Below, piece after piece: positions 1 through 5,911 of a stretch of DNA of 9,505 nt (its first letter is position 1; the number at the start of each line of letters is the position of its first letter). Source of the stretch: Saprospiraceae bacterium (GTDB taxonomy: Bacteria; Bacteroidota; Bacteroidia; Chitinophagales; Saprospiraceae); assembly GCA_013042795.1 (NCBI GenBank), contig JABDPK010000003.1, positions 1 to 9,505 of the forward strand, in the 5' to 3' direction. Below the pieces are notes generated by a model that worked only from the letters and a program-made list of their open reading frames with translations, did not search any database and was not told the DNA's origin. The position numbers and the translations under genes were made by a program.

Positions 1-335
1 ACCGAATATTTAAGAGGAGTAGATCAATCTAAATCCAATATTTGTGCCATATATTGATAAATCGAAGAATTAAAATGTTAAAATTCAACCCGTCGTATTG
101 AAGGTCAAAAGGCATTTCGTCACAAAATGATAAATCATGGGTTTACAGGAATTTCCTTTTAAAGGATAAAAGCAGGAATAGTTTTAGAAATGCAGGAGAG
201 TGGTATCCTTTAGGACACTCAAGAAGCCTGGCAATGATTTATTGCCAAGCTTATTTAAGAGTATTAGAAGTGTTTCTTAGTTTAGAATACTTCAAAAGTG
301 TTATTACAAATATAGGTATAATTAAAACATATTAA
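1..335 (+). pseudogene. Possible decayed 3' end of an unrecognised gene
   Basis: No intact gene is present, but protein-like stretches lie in two frames. From base 1, one frame encodes about 18 residues (TEYLRGVDQ...), then stops at 55-60 and 79-81, then about 26 more residues (RRIEGQKAFRHK...) to a stop at 160-162. A shift of -1 at the run of Ts near 156-160 enters another frame, open from 102 to the stop at 333-335. That frame contains NAGEWYPLGHSRSLAM followed by a hydrophobic tail. Such a pattern suits a gene broken by several stops and a frameshift and running in from outside the window. I do not recognise the family. Chance open frames in AT-rich DNA are the main alternative. Confidence 0.28.
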
Positions 336-424
336 TATTTTTTATAATATGTTATATACACCTATTATCACCACTGTTGGATTCTAGAATAACCTTGATA
401 TATTCAATTTATATTGACTGTCAA

Positions 425-515
425 AACAAAAAAAACAGAAGGACGATGCCTTCATGGCGGAATGAATACCCTAAATGGGTATTCAAGAGAGGGAATCCCG
501 ATAACAATCAGGGAT
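425..515 (-). ncRNA. Candidate small minus-strand RNA, three hairpins and a U tract
   Basis: Read on the minus strand, three hairpins follow one another: 515-495 (8 bp with one bulge), 484-464 (8 bp perfect, 5-nt loop) and 453-438 (5 bp, 6-nt loop). The last is directly followed by a U-rich tail complementary to the A run at 428-435, which is the layout of an intrinsic terminator. The terminal hairpin shares a 17-nt sequence with the terminator of the tRNA gene at 2374-2406, which is also used on the minus strand. This could be the 3' end of a small RNA or the terminator of a lost gene. No promoter was recognised, so the 5' end is unknown. Confidence 0.3.
428..453 (-). terminator. Probable rho-independent terminator, minus direction
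   Basis: On the minus strand the stem GAAGG/CCTTC with loop CATCGT (453-438) is followed by UGUUUUUUUUG. The stem is short (5 bp), but its sequence is the same as the apical part of the tRNA terminator at 2381-2406, which supports a real terminator role. Confidence 0.45.
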
Positions 516-726
516 GGGTAACGTCCTTTTTAGACCATATATCAATGATCTTTTCTAAGAAAAAGGTTTGACTTTGCTTTAAAAGGCTCATAATTATTGT
601 CAACTACTAGCGTTAAAGCAGATATGTGAAATTGTAAATCACTCATTTCTAGCTATTTACTTATTTTTAACATACCCATCATAGCTTATTGGAAACTTTG
701 ATAAATAGTTAACATTTAATTTTAAA

Positions 727-2199
727 ATGGAAACTTTTAAAAATCAATCCAAGAATCAAATCACCTTCATATCTTTTCTTAGGCAAAGGACGCAATTCAT
801 TGAACTCACTATTCTTTCATCGTTTTATATCATTGTATATATTCTTACATTAAAGGCATATCCTTATCCTGACGTAACCCCTGACAGTGGCACATATATC
901 CTGAGTGCCAAGAGAATGTTAATATCTGGATATCGCCCTTTTGGTTATTCATGGTTCCTTAACTATATCCATGAAATTTCTAACGGAGTAAATCTTCTTT
1001 TCTTTAGCCAATATTTGCTAAATGCCCTAGCAAGTTTATTCTTTCTCTTTACAATCAAATATTTTTTTCCTCCTGTCAAGGGGATTGTATTTATTCTACT
1101 TGCATTATTCCTGGTTCTTGAGCCTCATACTCTTTACCTGACCCGGATGATCATGAGTGATACATTATTCACAACAATGACAATCCTTTTTTTAACCAGT
1201 CTTTTCTGGATAAACCAAAACAACAAATTATTAGTTAATATCGTATTACTTGTCTTCCATTTACTGGTATTATATGCCACCTTTAATATCAGATATACCG
1301 CGCTCTTTTATCCTGCGATATCAATCATATATTTTGTTGGGGTTCTCAAGAACAAAATCCTAGGAATTTGCATTGGCTTTCTAGCTGTTTTTGTTGTAGC
1401 TTTCTCCTACAACAAGACGAAAAATGAAATGAAAGAACATTATTCTGTCTATACCTTTTCGGGCTTCGGAGGTTGGGTTCTGGCTAATAATGCTGTTTCT
1501 GTTTTGCCTTACATTGATTTGAATCCTAAGGAATTTACTCATGGAGATTTAAGATTTATACATTCAAAACTGATCACCTATCCTGATTCATTCTACCATA
1601 AAAAGCATATTATCAATACATCATTTATCTGGCTGAATGACTTTCCAGGTAAAAAGGTGTTTTATCAACTTCAGAAGAGCAATAATATGTCCTATGTACA
1701 AGGCTGGAATTATACCGGGGATCGAATGAAGAAATATGCGAAAACCCTCATAAAGAAATACCCCATAAAGTATTTCAGACATTTCATTCTGGTAAACATG
1801 AAACAACTCTTTAAATACTTTGAGATACCCAAACAGGCTAGTTACAAACCGGACGATCTACAAAAAGAATGGTTTGACCTGAAAATTGAAAACCATATAT
1901 TTAAAACCCAGGCTTTCTTTGCTATGAACCCATTATTAAAATGCATTCATTTCATTAGGTGGATACTTTTATTTATTTCAATATTGCTATTATCACTTAA
2001 ATTTCGGACCATCAAGTTTAATTCAAGTCAAAAGAAAATACTTGTGGCCTTATTCACCTTCCTTCTTTTATTTCTTGGTTTTTCTGTAATTGCAAGTCCT
2101 GTGAATAATTTTAGATACCTCACTCCATCTTATATTTATATGCTATCCTTGATTTACATCATTACAAACCAATATCTGTTAAAAAGGAAAAAACTTTGA
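727..2199 (+). CDS. Polytopic membrane protein, GT-C glycosyltransferase-like
   Basis: The 490-residue protein has a short cytoplasmic N-terminus, a first membrane segment at about 26-46, then roughly eight to ten further hydrophobic segments. A soluble central stretch lies at about 235-395, and two or three membrane segments precede a basic tail (KRKKL). The first external loop carries acidic residues (D49 and D53 in PDVTPDSGTY) and RPFGYSWF. A later loop has R140 and SD at 144-145 (TRMIMSD). This arrangement resembles GT-C (ArnT/PMT-like) enzymes, which move sugars from polyprenyl-phosphate donors onto lipids or proteins outside the membrane. The family is inferred from architecture; the substrate cannot be told. 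It stands alone, with no operon partner in the window. The ATG at 727 follows an A/T-rich leader without a Shine-Dalgarno site. An alternative is an uncharacterised polytopic protein of surface-polysaccharide metabolism. Confidence 0.62.
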   Translation: METFKNQSKNQITFISFLRQRTQFIELTILSSFYIIVYILTLKAYPYPDVTPDSGTYILSAKRMLISGYRPFGYSWFLNYIHEISNGVNLLFFSQYLLNALASLFFLFTIKYFFPPVKGIVFILLALFLVLEPHTLYLTRMIMSDTLFTTMTILFLTSLFWINQNNKLLVNIVLLVFHLLVLYATFNIRYTALFYPAISIIYFVGVLKNKILGICIGFLAVFVVAFSYNKTKNEMKEHYSVYTFSGFGGWVLANNAVSVLPYIDLNPKEFTHGDLRFIHSKLITYPDSFYHKKHIINTSFIWLNDFPGKKVFYQLQKSNNMSYVQGWNYTGDRMKKYAKTLIKKYPIKYFRHFILVNMKQLFKYFEIPKQASYKPDDLQKEWFDLKIENHIFKTQAFFAMNPLLKCIHFIRWILLFISILLLSLKFRTIKFNSSQKKILVALFTFLLLFLGFSVIASPVNNFRYLTPSYIYMLSLIYIITNQYLLKRKKL

Positions 2200-2343
2200 T
2201 TCAAATGATAGTTTTGTCTGATAGATGCATTATATCCTTTTTTCTCTTTTTTTAGAAAACATTGGAGATTCTAAGGAATCGTGAGGAAACTACAAATAAG
2301 ATAAGGGATACCTGGCTCCTATCAATTTATTGCTAGATGATAT

Positions 2344-2369
2344 ACCCTAAAAGACGGTGCCTTTTGGGT
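2344..2369. terminator. Weak hairpin after the membrane-protein gene
   Basis: ACCC-(bulged T)-AAAAG pairs with CTTTTGGGT around the loop ACGGTGC. The hairpin lies about 145 bp past the stop of the 727-2199 gene. On the plus strand it is followed by only three Ts, so it is a poor intrinsic terminator. Its loop (GACGGTGCC) resembles those at 438-453 and 2386-2402 (GACGATGCC), which suggests a common hairpin type in this genome. Confidence 0.3.
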
Positions 2370-2373
2370 TTAC

Positions 2374-2406
2374 AAAAAAAGCCCCGAAGGACGATGCCTT
2401 CAGGGC
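2374..2406 (-). terminator. Rho-independent terminator of the tRNA-fMet gene
   Basis: On the minus strand, GCCCTGAAGG (2406-2397), loop CATCGT and CCTTCGGGGC (2390-2381) form a 10-bp stem with one U.G wobble, followed by seven Us (2380-2374). The wobble pairs only in minus-strand RNA; the plus-strand version would have a C.A mismatch. That fixes the direction. It begins 7 nt after the discriminator base of the tRNA. Confidence 0.88.
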
Positions 2407-2412
2407 CTCTAG

Positions 2413-2485
<73 letters not shown>

Positions 2486-2498
2486 ATATATTTTTTTA

Positions 2499-2542
2499 GA
2501 GTAACCAACTGTGGAATTTATCTGCCAGTGGTAGACTCCGCG
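2499..2542 (-). repeat. tRNA-fMet 5'-half-like repeat, copy 1
   Basis: On the minus strand this 44-nt unit starts CGCGGAGT, like tRNA positions 1-8, and ends CAGTTGGTTACTC, matching tRNA positions 13-25 with two changes. Between them it has a longer insert where the real tRNA has only GGAG. Its 5' end is exactly 57 nt from the 5' end of the tRNA. The unit can fold on itself (GAGT..ACCA.CTG with CAG.TGGT.ACTC). It has no anticodon or T arm, so it is not a functional tRNA. Confidence 0.85.
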
Positions 2543-2555
2543 ATGTTTATTTTAA

Positions 2556-2599
2556 GAGTTACCAACTGTGGAATTTATCCGCCTTTGGTGGACTCCGCG
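2556..2599 (-). repeat. tRNA-fMet 5'-half-like repeat, copy 2
   Basis: This second 44-nt unit matches copy 1 at about 39 of 44 positions, and its 5' end is again exactly 57 nt upstream on the minus strand. It begins CGCGGAGT and ends CAGTTGGTAACTC. The two copies are separated by 13-nt A/T-rich spacers, with a similar spacer between copy 1 and the tRNA. Both lie in the predicted precursor leader of the tRNA. Confidence 0.85.
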
Positions 2600-2631
2600 T
2601 TTTATTTTTTTACTGATCTTAAGCGTCAGGA

Positions 2632-2650
2632 CCACTTTCTTTTAAAGTGG
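2632..2650 (-). other. Leader hairpin upstream of the tRNA repeats
   Basis: CCACTTT and AAAGTGG form a perfect 7-bp stem around a 5-nt loop. On the minus strand it lies just after the TATATTTG element, so it would sit at or near the 5' end of the tRNA precursor. It could protect the transcript or guide processing; it has no U tract and is not a terminator. Confidence 0.5.
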
Positions 2651-2654
2651 GTTG

Positions 2655-2662
2655 CAAATATA
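2655..2662 (-). promoter_or_regulatory. Putative promoter -7 element for the tRNA-fMet locus
   Basis: TATATTTG on the minus strand matches the Bacteroidota consensus TAnnTTTG. A TTG lies 13 nt further upstream, closer than the usual 19 or so for a -33 element, so only the -7 box is convincing. Predicted transcription starts near 2648-2651, giving a leader of about 165 nt before the tRNA. Confidence 0.5.
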
Positions 2663-2886
2663 TAATATAAATTGACAAGAAAAAATTCCCGGAAAAGCGA
2701 TTTTTTTTATTCCAGCCTAAAACTAGTGTCATCCAGGAAATAGTTGATTTGTTAATCCCGAAAATGTAACACTGATACAAAACTATATTGCTTTCCCTTC
2801 GAGAAAATCATGAGAATATAAGGACATGAATTCCTTGAGCCCTTAAATGGAAGTGATGATTTATAAGTTAATAAGTAATGGAGTCC

Positions 2887-2924
2887 AATGAGTGAATATT
2901 GGAATAGTAGAATATTCATTCATT
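2887..2924. repeat. 14-bp inverted repeat (intergenic hairpin)
   Basis: AATGAGTGAATATT (2887-2900) pairs with AATATTCATTCATT (2911-2924) over 14 positions. The only non-Watson-Crick position is a G.T wobble in plus-strand RNA. The loop is 10 nt. No T tract follows on either strand, so it is not a typical terminator. Confidence 0.7.
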
Positions 2925-3004
2925 ATCCTGTGAATGACTGGCTATATCTCTCCATTTCAGTCGAGATGTAAAAATTATTGTAAGTCAAAATATCAGGTAA
3001 ATAA

Positions 3005-3034
3005 GGATGGATTACATCCGTTTTTAAGAACGGA
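3005..3034. repeat. Two overlapping, mutually exclusive small hairpins
   Basis: GGATG/CATCC (3005-3019) and TCCGTT/AACGGA (3017-3034) share bases 3017-3019, so only one can form at a time. They lie about 45 nt past the stop codon of the response-regulator gene on the minus strand. A weak termination or attenuation role is possible, but no U run follows. Confidence 0.35.
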
Positions 3035-3042
3035 CACATTAA

Positions 3043-3073
3043 GGCATTCAATCATTGTGGCATTCAATCATTG
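3043..3073. repeat. Tandem duplication, 15-nt unit with 16-nt period
   Basis: GGCATTCAATCATTG occurs at 3043-3057 and again, identically, at 3059-3073. Within the second copy TTCAAT-C-ATTGAA is a short palindrome. It lies just downstream of the regulator stop codon and looks like a recent slippage duplication. Confidence 0.85.
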
Positions 3074-3079
3074 AACCCC

Positions 3080-4141
3080 CTACTGCGGCATGGCTTTCAA
3101 AGACTTATAATCAATAATAACAATTGTTGATCCATCGATCTCAATCAATTTTTCTTCTTTAAAATCAGATAAGGTACGGATGAGCGTTTCTTTTGCTGTT
3201 CCGGCAGTTGAAGCAAGGTCATCTCTTGTCGCACTGATAGACAGGACACTTTCTTCGTCCTCTGTATTGACAGCACTCGCAAATTCAAGGATTGCATTGG
3301 CTACCTTACGGCGGACTGAAGAATACGCCAATTCTATCAGTTTCTGTTCAGTCGTATTGACTTCGTTGGCAAGCATCTTGATGAACTGAGCTGAAAAATC
3401 ACGATTATTGAATAATAGTAACTTGAAGTCATCCTTGGGGATTAACCTGACTTCAGCTGCTTCCAGGGCAATCGCATTATCGATATAGGGGCTGTCATCC
3501 AGGAGAGGAAAGTAACCGAAAAAATCTCCTTCGGAATAGATATGTGTAATCAGATCCTTCCCGAATTCATTGGATTTATAGGTTTTTACTTTACCGCTGA
3601 TAATAAAAAACAACCACCTTGCGACGCCAGTCTCTTCATATATCTTGTCTTTCTTGTTGTATTTCCTGATTTCCCGATTGACTGATAATTTTTCAAGTTC
3701 TTCACGGGCTCGGGCTTCAGAGAAGAAGCGTTGAAGACCTGTTTCCGTTTTATCAAAACTTTGCTTGATCATGGAACTCTTCTTGATACGCATATCAATA
3801 GCCTCCAGAAGTTCAGTATCATCGAAAGGTTTGGTAATGTAGTCATCTGCTCCCAGGCCCATCCCTTTCCTGAAATCGGTTTTTTCAGCTTTGGCAGTCA
3901 GAAACACAAATGGAATACCATTGGTTTCCGGTTTCTTGTTCAGGATCTTAAGTACGCCAAAACCGTCAAGTTCGGGCATCATAACATCACACAGTATAAG
4001 ATCAGGGTCTTCATTCATCGCCATTTCTACACCTTCTTTCCCGTTCACTGCTGATACGACTTCATAATCTGATAGCTCGAGAATCTCGCAGATGTTTTCC
4101 CTAACTTCAACATTGTCTTCTATGACTAATATTTTCTTCAT
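3080..4141 (-). CDS. Response regulator: receiver fused to CRP/FNR-type DNA-binding protein
   Basis: This 353-residue cytoplasmic transcription factor has three parts. Residues 1-125 are a CheY-like receiver with acidic pocket E8/D9, phospho-acceptor D52, T82 and K104 (TKPF). Residues about 140-265 are a cyclic-nucleotide-binding-type beta barrel and dimer helix. Residues about 270-350 are a CRP-type winged helix with recognition helix TAKETLIRTL. That helix keeps the Glu and Arg used by CRP (E181, R185) and FNR (E209, R213) to read the GA of TGTGA/TTGAT half-sites. The cAMP-contacting RS pair of CRP is absent (PYIDNAIA instead). Only two cysteines exist, both in the receiver, so an FNR-type Fe-S cluster is excluded. 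Control is therefore expected through phosphorylation. It starts 7 nt after the kinase stop codon, in one operon. It is in effect FixJ and FixK in one chain, and its likely sites lie at 5385-5420. Confidence 0.93.
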   Translation of the reverse strand: MKKILVIEDNVEVRENICEILELSDYEVVSAVNGKEGVEMAMNEDPDLILCDVMMPELDGFGVLKILNKKPETNGIPFVFLTAKAEKTDFRKGMGLGADDYITKPFDDTELLEAIDMRIKKSSMIKQSFDKTETGLQRFFSEARAREELEKLSVNREIRKYNKKDKIYEETGVARWLFFIISGKVKTYKSNEFGKDLITHIYSEGDFFGYFPLLDDSPYIDNAIALEAAEVRLIPKDDFKLLLFNNRDFSAQFIKMLANEVNTTEQKLIELAYSSVRRKVANAILEFASAVNTEDEESVLSISATRDDLASTAGTAKETLIRTLSDFKEEKLIEIDGSTIVIIDYKSLKAMPQ

Positions 4142-4148
4142 TGCAATT

Positions 4149-5372
4149 TTATTGGATCGGTATTCTTACTCTAAAGTTACTTCCTTTTTTAGGAGCACTT
4201 GTAAAAGTAATGTTACCATTTAACAAATCTAAATACCTTTTAACAATATTTAAACCCAGGCCTGTTCCCTGAATATTCTCAACATTAGACGCCCTGAAAA
4301 AACGTTCGAACATATATTTCTGTTCATTTTCAGGTATTCCTATCCCCTCATCGATGATTTCAATGATCAATGCTTCTTTTAGATAGGTCGCATGACATCT
4401 TATCGTCGTATTTTCAGGACTATATTTTATAGCATTTGAAACCAGGTTGAACAACACATTCTTAAGAATCCGTATATCGGTTTTAACCGGCCTGGAATCA
4501 CCTGTTGTCATTTGCACAATTTGCTGACCATCTTTTAACAATCCCCTGATTTCATCTGCAACCGTATCGATCAATTCCACAAAATTCATATCCTTCAAGA
4601 CCAGGTCAACTTTGTTTTCTTCAAGCTTGCTTAAAGATAGAAAGTCGTTGAGTATGCCGGTTAGATTTGATACTGCCGACTTGATTCTTTCAACATGCTT
4701 TTGTCTTTTGTCATTACTTTGCTCATCTGTATATTTACTAATTATGGAAGCAGAAGACATCACTGTACTTAAAGGTGTTCTGAATTCATGTGAAGCCATT
4801 GATACAAACCTGGACTTAAGTTCATTGAGTATTCTTTCTTTCTCCAGCGCTTCTTTAAGTTTGCCCTGGCTCCTTTCCAATTGTTTATTGGTAAATAATA
4901 ATTTATTGACAACACTTTCCAGTTCATTGGTTCTTTCTTCAACTTTTTCCTCCAGTCTTTCATTGGACTCGCGAAGTTCTTCCTCTATGCCTTTTATCTC
5001 AGAAAGGTCATGAACGATCCCGGTGTATATAACACGGTCATTCAGTTTGACTTCACTGACGGCCAACCTTATAGGAAAAACCTCCCCCGACTTCTTGCAT
5101 CCTTCGACTTCACGACCAATACCAATAATTTTTGGATGTCGTGTTTTTGTATAATTTTCCAGGTAATCATCATGCTCTCTTTTGTATGGCTGAGGCATTA
5201 ACATCTTGATGTTATTACCCAGCATTTCTTCCCTGGAAAAGCCAAACATATTTAAAACAGCACTATTCACAGACTCTATATTACCGTATTTATCGATCGT
5301 AATAATCCCGTCAATAGCTGTCTCGATAATCGCTTCCAGGCGTTGCGCCAGTTCTTTTAGTTCTTTTTTCAA
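4149..5372 (-). CDS. FixL-like soluble PAS sensor histidine kinase
   Basis: This 407-residue kinase has no membrane segment. A PAS domain covers about 12-125, a coiled coil about 125-185, a dimerisation/phospho-acceptor domain with H195 (MASHEFRTPL), and a catalytic domain with N313 (N box), DEGIG (341-345), FERFFR (355-360) and GTGLGL (369-374). The PAS strongly resembles the heme PAS of FixL. Aligned by eye to Bradyrhizobium FixL, the proximal heme ligand His200 is H67 and the O2-contacting Arg220 is R87, in an identical IIGIGR block. Ile215 is kept (I82), while Arg206 is N73, His214 is K81 and Ile238 is V105. O2, NO or CO sensing is thus likely but inferred. The start is TTG, preceded by AAAAGGA with no spacing; an in-frame ATT upstream is another possibility. 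It heads the kinase-regulator operon. Confidence 0.92.
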   Translation of the reverse strand: MKKELKELAQRLEAIIETAIDGIITIDKYGNIESVNSAVLNMFGFSREEMLGNNIKMLMPQPYKREHDDYLENYTKTRHPKIIGIGREVEGCKKSGEVFPIRLAVSEVKLNDRVIYTGIVHDLSEIKGIEEELRESNERLEEKVEERTNELESVVNKLLFTNKQLERSQGKLKEALEKERILNELKSRFVSMASHEFRTPLSTVMSSASIISKYTDEQSNDKRQKHVERIKSAVSNLTGILNDFLSLSKLEENKVDLVLKDMNFVELIDTVADEIRGLLKDGQQIVQMTTGDSRPVKTDIRILKNVLFNLVSNAIKYSPENTTIRCHATYLKEALIIEIIDEGIGIPENEQKYMFERFFRASNVENIQGTGLGLNIVKRYLDLLNGNITFTSAPKKGSNFRVRIPIQ

Positions 5373-5384
5373 TCCTTTTCTTAG

Positions 5385-5398
5385 TTGATAATTATCAA
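5385..5398. promoter_or_regulatory. Perfect FNR/FixK-type palindrome (box 1)
   Basis: TTGAT-AATT-ATCAA is an exact match to the FNR/FixK consensus TTGAT-N4-ATCAA and is fully palindromic. It lies in the divergent region between the kinase operon and the CBS/USP operon. The receiver-CRP protein encoded next door is the obvious candidate to bind it. It is centred at 5391.5, about 64 bp upstream of the predicted + strand start and inside the predicted leader of the minus-strand operon. Confidence 0.75.
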
Positions 5399-5406
5399 TT
5401 TATCGC

Positions 5407-5420
5407 ATGATATGTATCAT
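5407..5420. promoter_or_regulatory. Second CRP/FNR-like palindrome (box 2)
   Basis: ATGAT-ATGT-ATCAT keeps the TGAT-N4-ATCA core and differs from box 1 only in the outermost base of each arm. It is centred at 5413.5, exactly 22 bp (two helical turns) from box 1. It is about 41-42 bp upstream of the start predicted from TAAATTTG, the class II activator position. Confidence 0.65.
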
Positions 5421-5436
5421 TAATAACCGCAAGGTA

Positions 5437-5444
5437 CAAAGCTA
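5437..5444 (-). promoter_or_regulatory. Putative -7 element for the kinase-regulator operon
   Basis: TAGCTTTG on the minus strand fits TAnnTTTG. No TTG -33 element was found upstream. It overlaps the + strand -7 element by two bases, so polymerase could not occupy both. Predicted transcription would start near 5432, placing both palindromes within the leader, where bound protein would block it. Confidence 0.4.
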
Positions 5445-5450
5445 AATTTG
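5443..5450 (+). promoter_or_regulatory. Putative -7 element for the CBS/USP operon
   Basis: TAAATTTG matches the Bacteroidota -7 consensus and ends 16 bp before the ATG of the CBS gene, giving a very short A-rich leader. No TTG -33 element is present at the usual distance, as expected for an activator-dependent promoter. Box 2 lies where that element would be. Confidence 0.62.
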
Positions 5451-5466
5451 AATAAAAATATAGACT

Positions 5467-5910
5467 ATGAATATATTAGATCCTGTTTCTACCATCATGA
5501 CAACTAATGTGACTTCAGTATCTCCGGAAGATACAATGAAAAAGGTAGAAGAAATTTTCCAGAATGAAAGATTTCACCACTTACCTGTTGTTTGGGAAGG
5601 ACACTTAGTTGGCATGGTGAGCAAATCGGATTACTTGTTTTTCAAGAGAGGTTTCAATGATGACACGACAGACGCTCGTGTGGACTTGCTGCGGCTAAAG
5701 ACAAGGAAAGTCAAAGAATTTATGACATCAGGATTGGCACATCTTGAACCAGAAGACAAAATCAATGTCGCCCTGGAAGTTTTCAAAGAAAATATTTTCC
5801 ATGCTATCCCGGTTGTCAAAGAAGGCAAACTGGTAGGCATTGTGACAACACTTGATGTAATAAGACAATTAGCGGAAACAGGAGAAAAAACATACAGACT
5901 AAAGGAATAA
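5467..5910 (+). CDS. CBS-domain pair protein
   Basis: This 147-residue soluble protein consists almost wholly of two CBS domains. The first (about 8-60) has FHHLPVV and VGMVSKSD (48-55); the second (about 83-137) has FHAIPVV and VGIVTTLD (123-130). CBS pairs form a Bateman module that usually binds adenine nucleotides such as AMP, ATP or SAM and reports energy state; here no enzyme or channel domain is attached. It is the first gene of the operon, 1 nt ahead of the first USP gene, and sits behind the TAAATTTG promoter and the paired palindromes. Stand-alone CBS proteins of this size include mycobacterial HRP1 (Rv2626c), which belongs to the hypoxia-induced DosR regulon. The parallel is functional context, not proven orthology. 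The ligand is unknown. Confidence 0.93.
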   Translation: MNILDPVSTIMTTNVTSVSPEDTMKKVEEIFQNERFHHLPVVWEGHLVGMVSKSDYLFFKRGFNDDTTDARVDLLRLKTRKVKEFMTSGLAHLEPEDKINVALEVFKENIFHAIPVVKEGKLVGIVTTLDVIRQLAETGEKTYRLKE

Positions 5911-5911
5911 T

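Larger units (their letters stand above)
336..726. other. Non-coding gap with a hairpin cluster at 438-515
   Basis: There is no convincing gene here. The region is AT-rich at both ends. Its middle holds three closely spaced inverted repeats: 438-453 (GAAGG/CCTTC), 464-484 (GAATACCC/GGGTATTC, perfect) and 495-515 (ATCCCGAT/ATC-A-GGGAT, one bulge). A 64-codon open frame from 377 to 571 runs through these hairpins and has no family resemblance, so I do not call it a gene. No TAnnTTTG element was found upstream of the hairpins on the minus strand. Confidence 0.6.
2663..3079. other. Non-coding gap with hairpins and a tandem repeat
   Basis: No gene is supported here. It separates the tRNA locus from the stop codon of the response-regulator gene and probably includes the 3' untranslated part of the kinase-regulator operon. 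Structures seen are a 14-bp inverted repeat (2887-2924), overlapping small hairpins (3005-3019 and 3017-3034) and a 16-nt tandem duplication (3043-3073). No convincing intrinsic terminator for the minus-strand operon was found. Confidence 0.6.

Noticed and set aside
377..571. A 64-codon open frame on the plus strand
   Set aside because: It runs through three perfect or near-perfect hairpins and an A run that explain the sequence better, it resembles no family I know, and no promoter or start context supports it.
567..596. E. coli-like promoter TTGACT-N17-TAATTA ahead of the membrane-protein gene
   Set aside because: Bacteroidota promoters rarely follow this consensus, the region is AT-rich enough to give such matches by chance, and the leader would be about 125 nt.
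2499..2599. Repeats upstream of the tRNA considered as a CRISPR array
   Set aside because: There are only two 44-nt units with A/T-rich 13-nt spacers, each clearly derived from or related to the adjacent tRNA, and no cas genes.
4612..5013. A serine-rich 133-codon plus-strand frame
   Set aside because: It is antisense to the well-supported histidine kinase; its Leu/Ser richness reflects reverse-complemented Glu/Lys coiled-coil codons.
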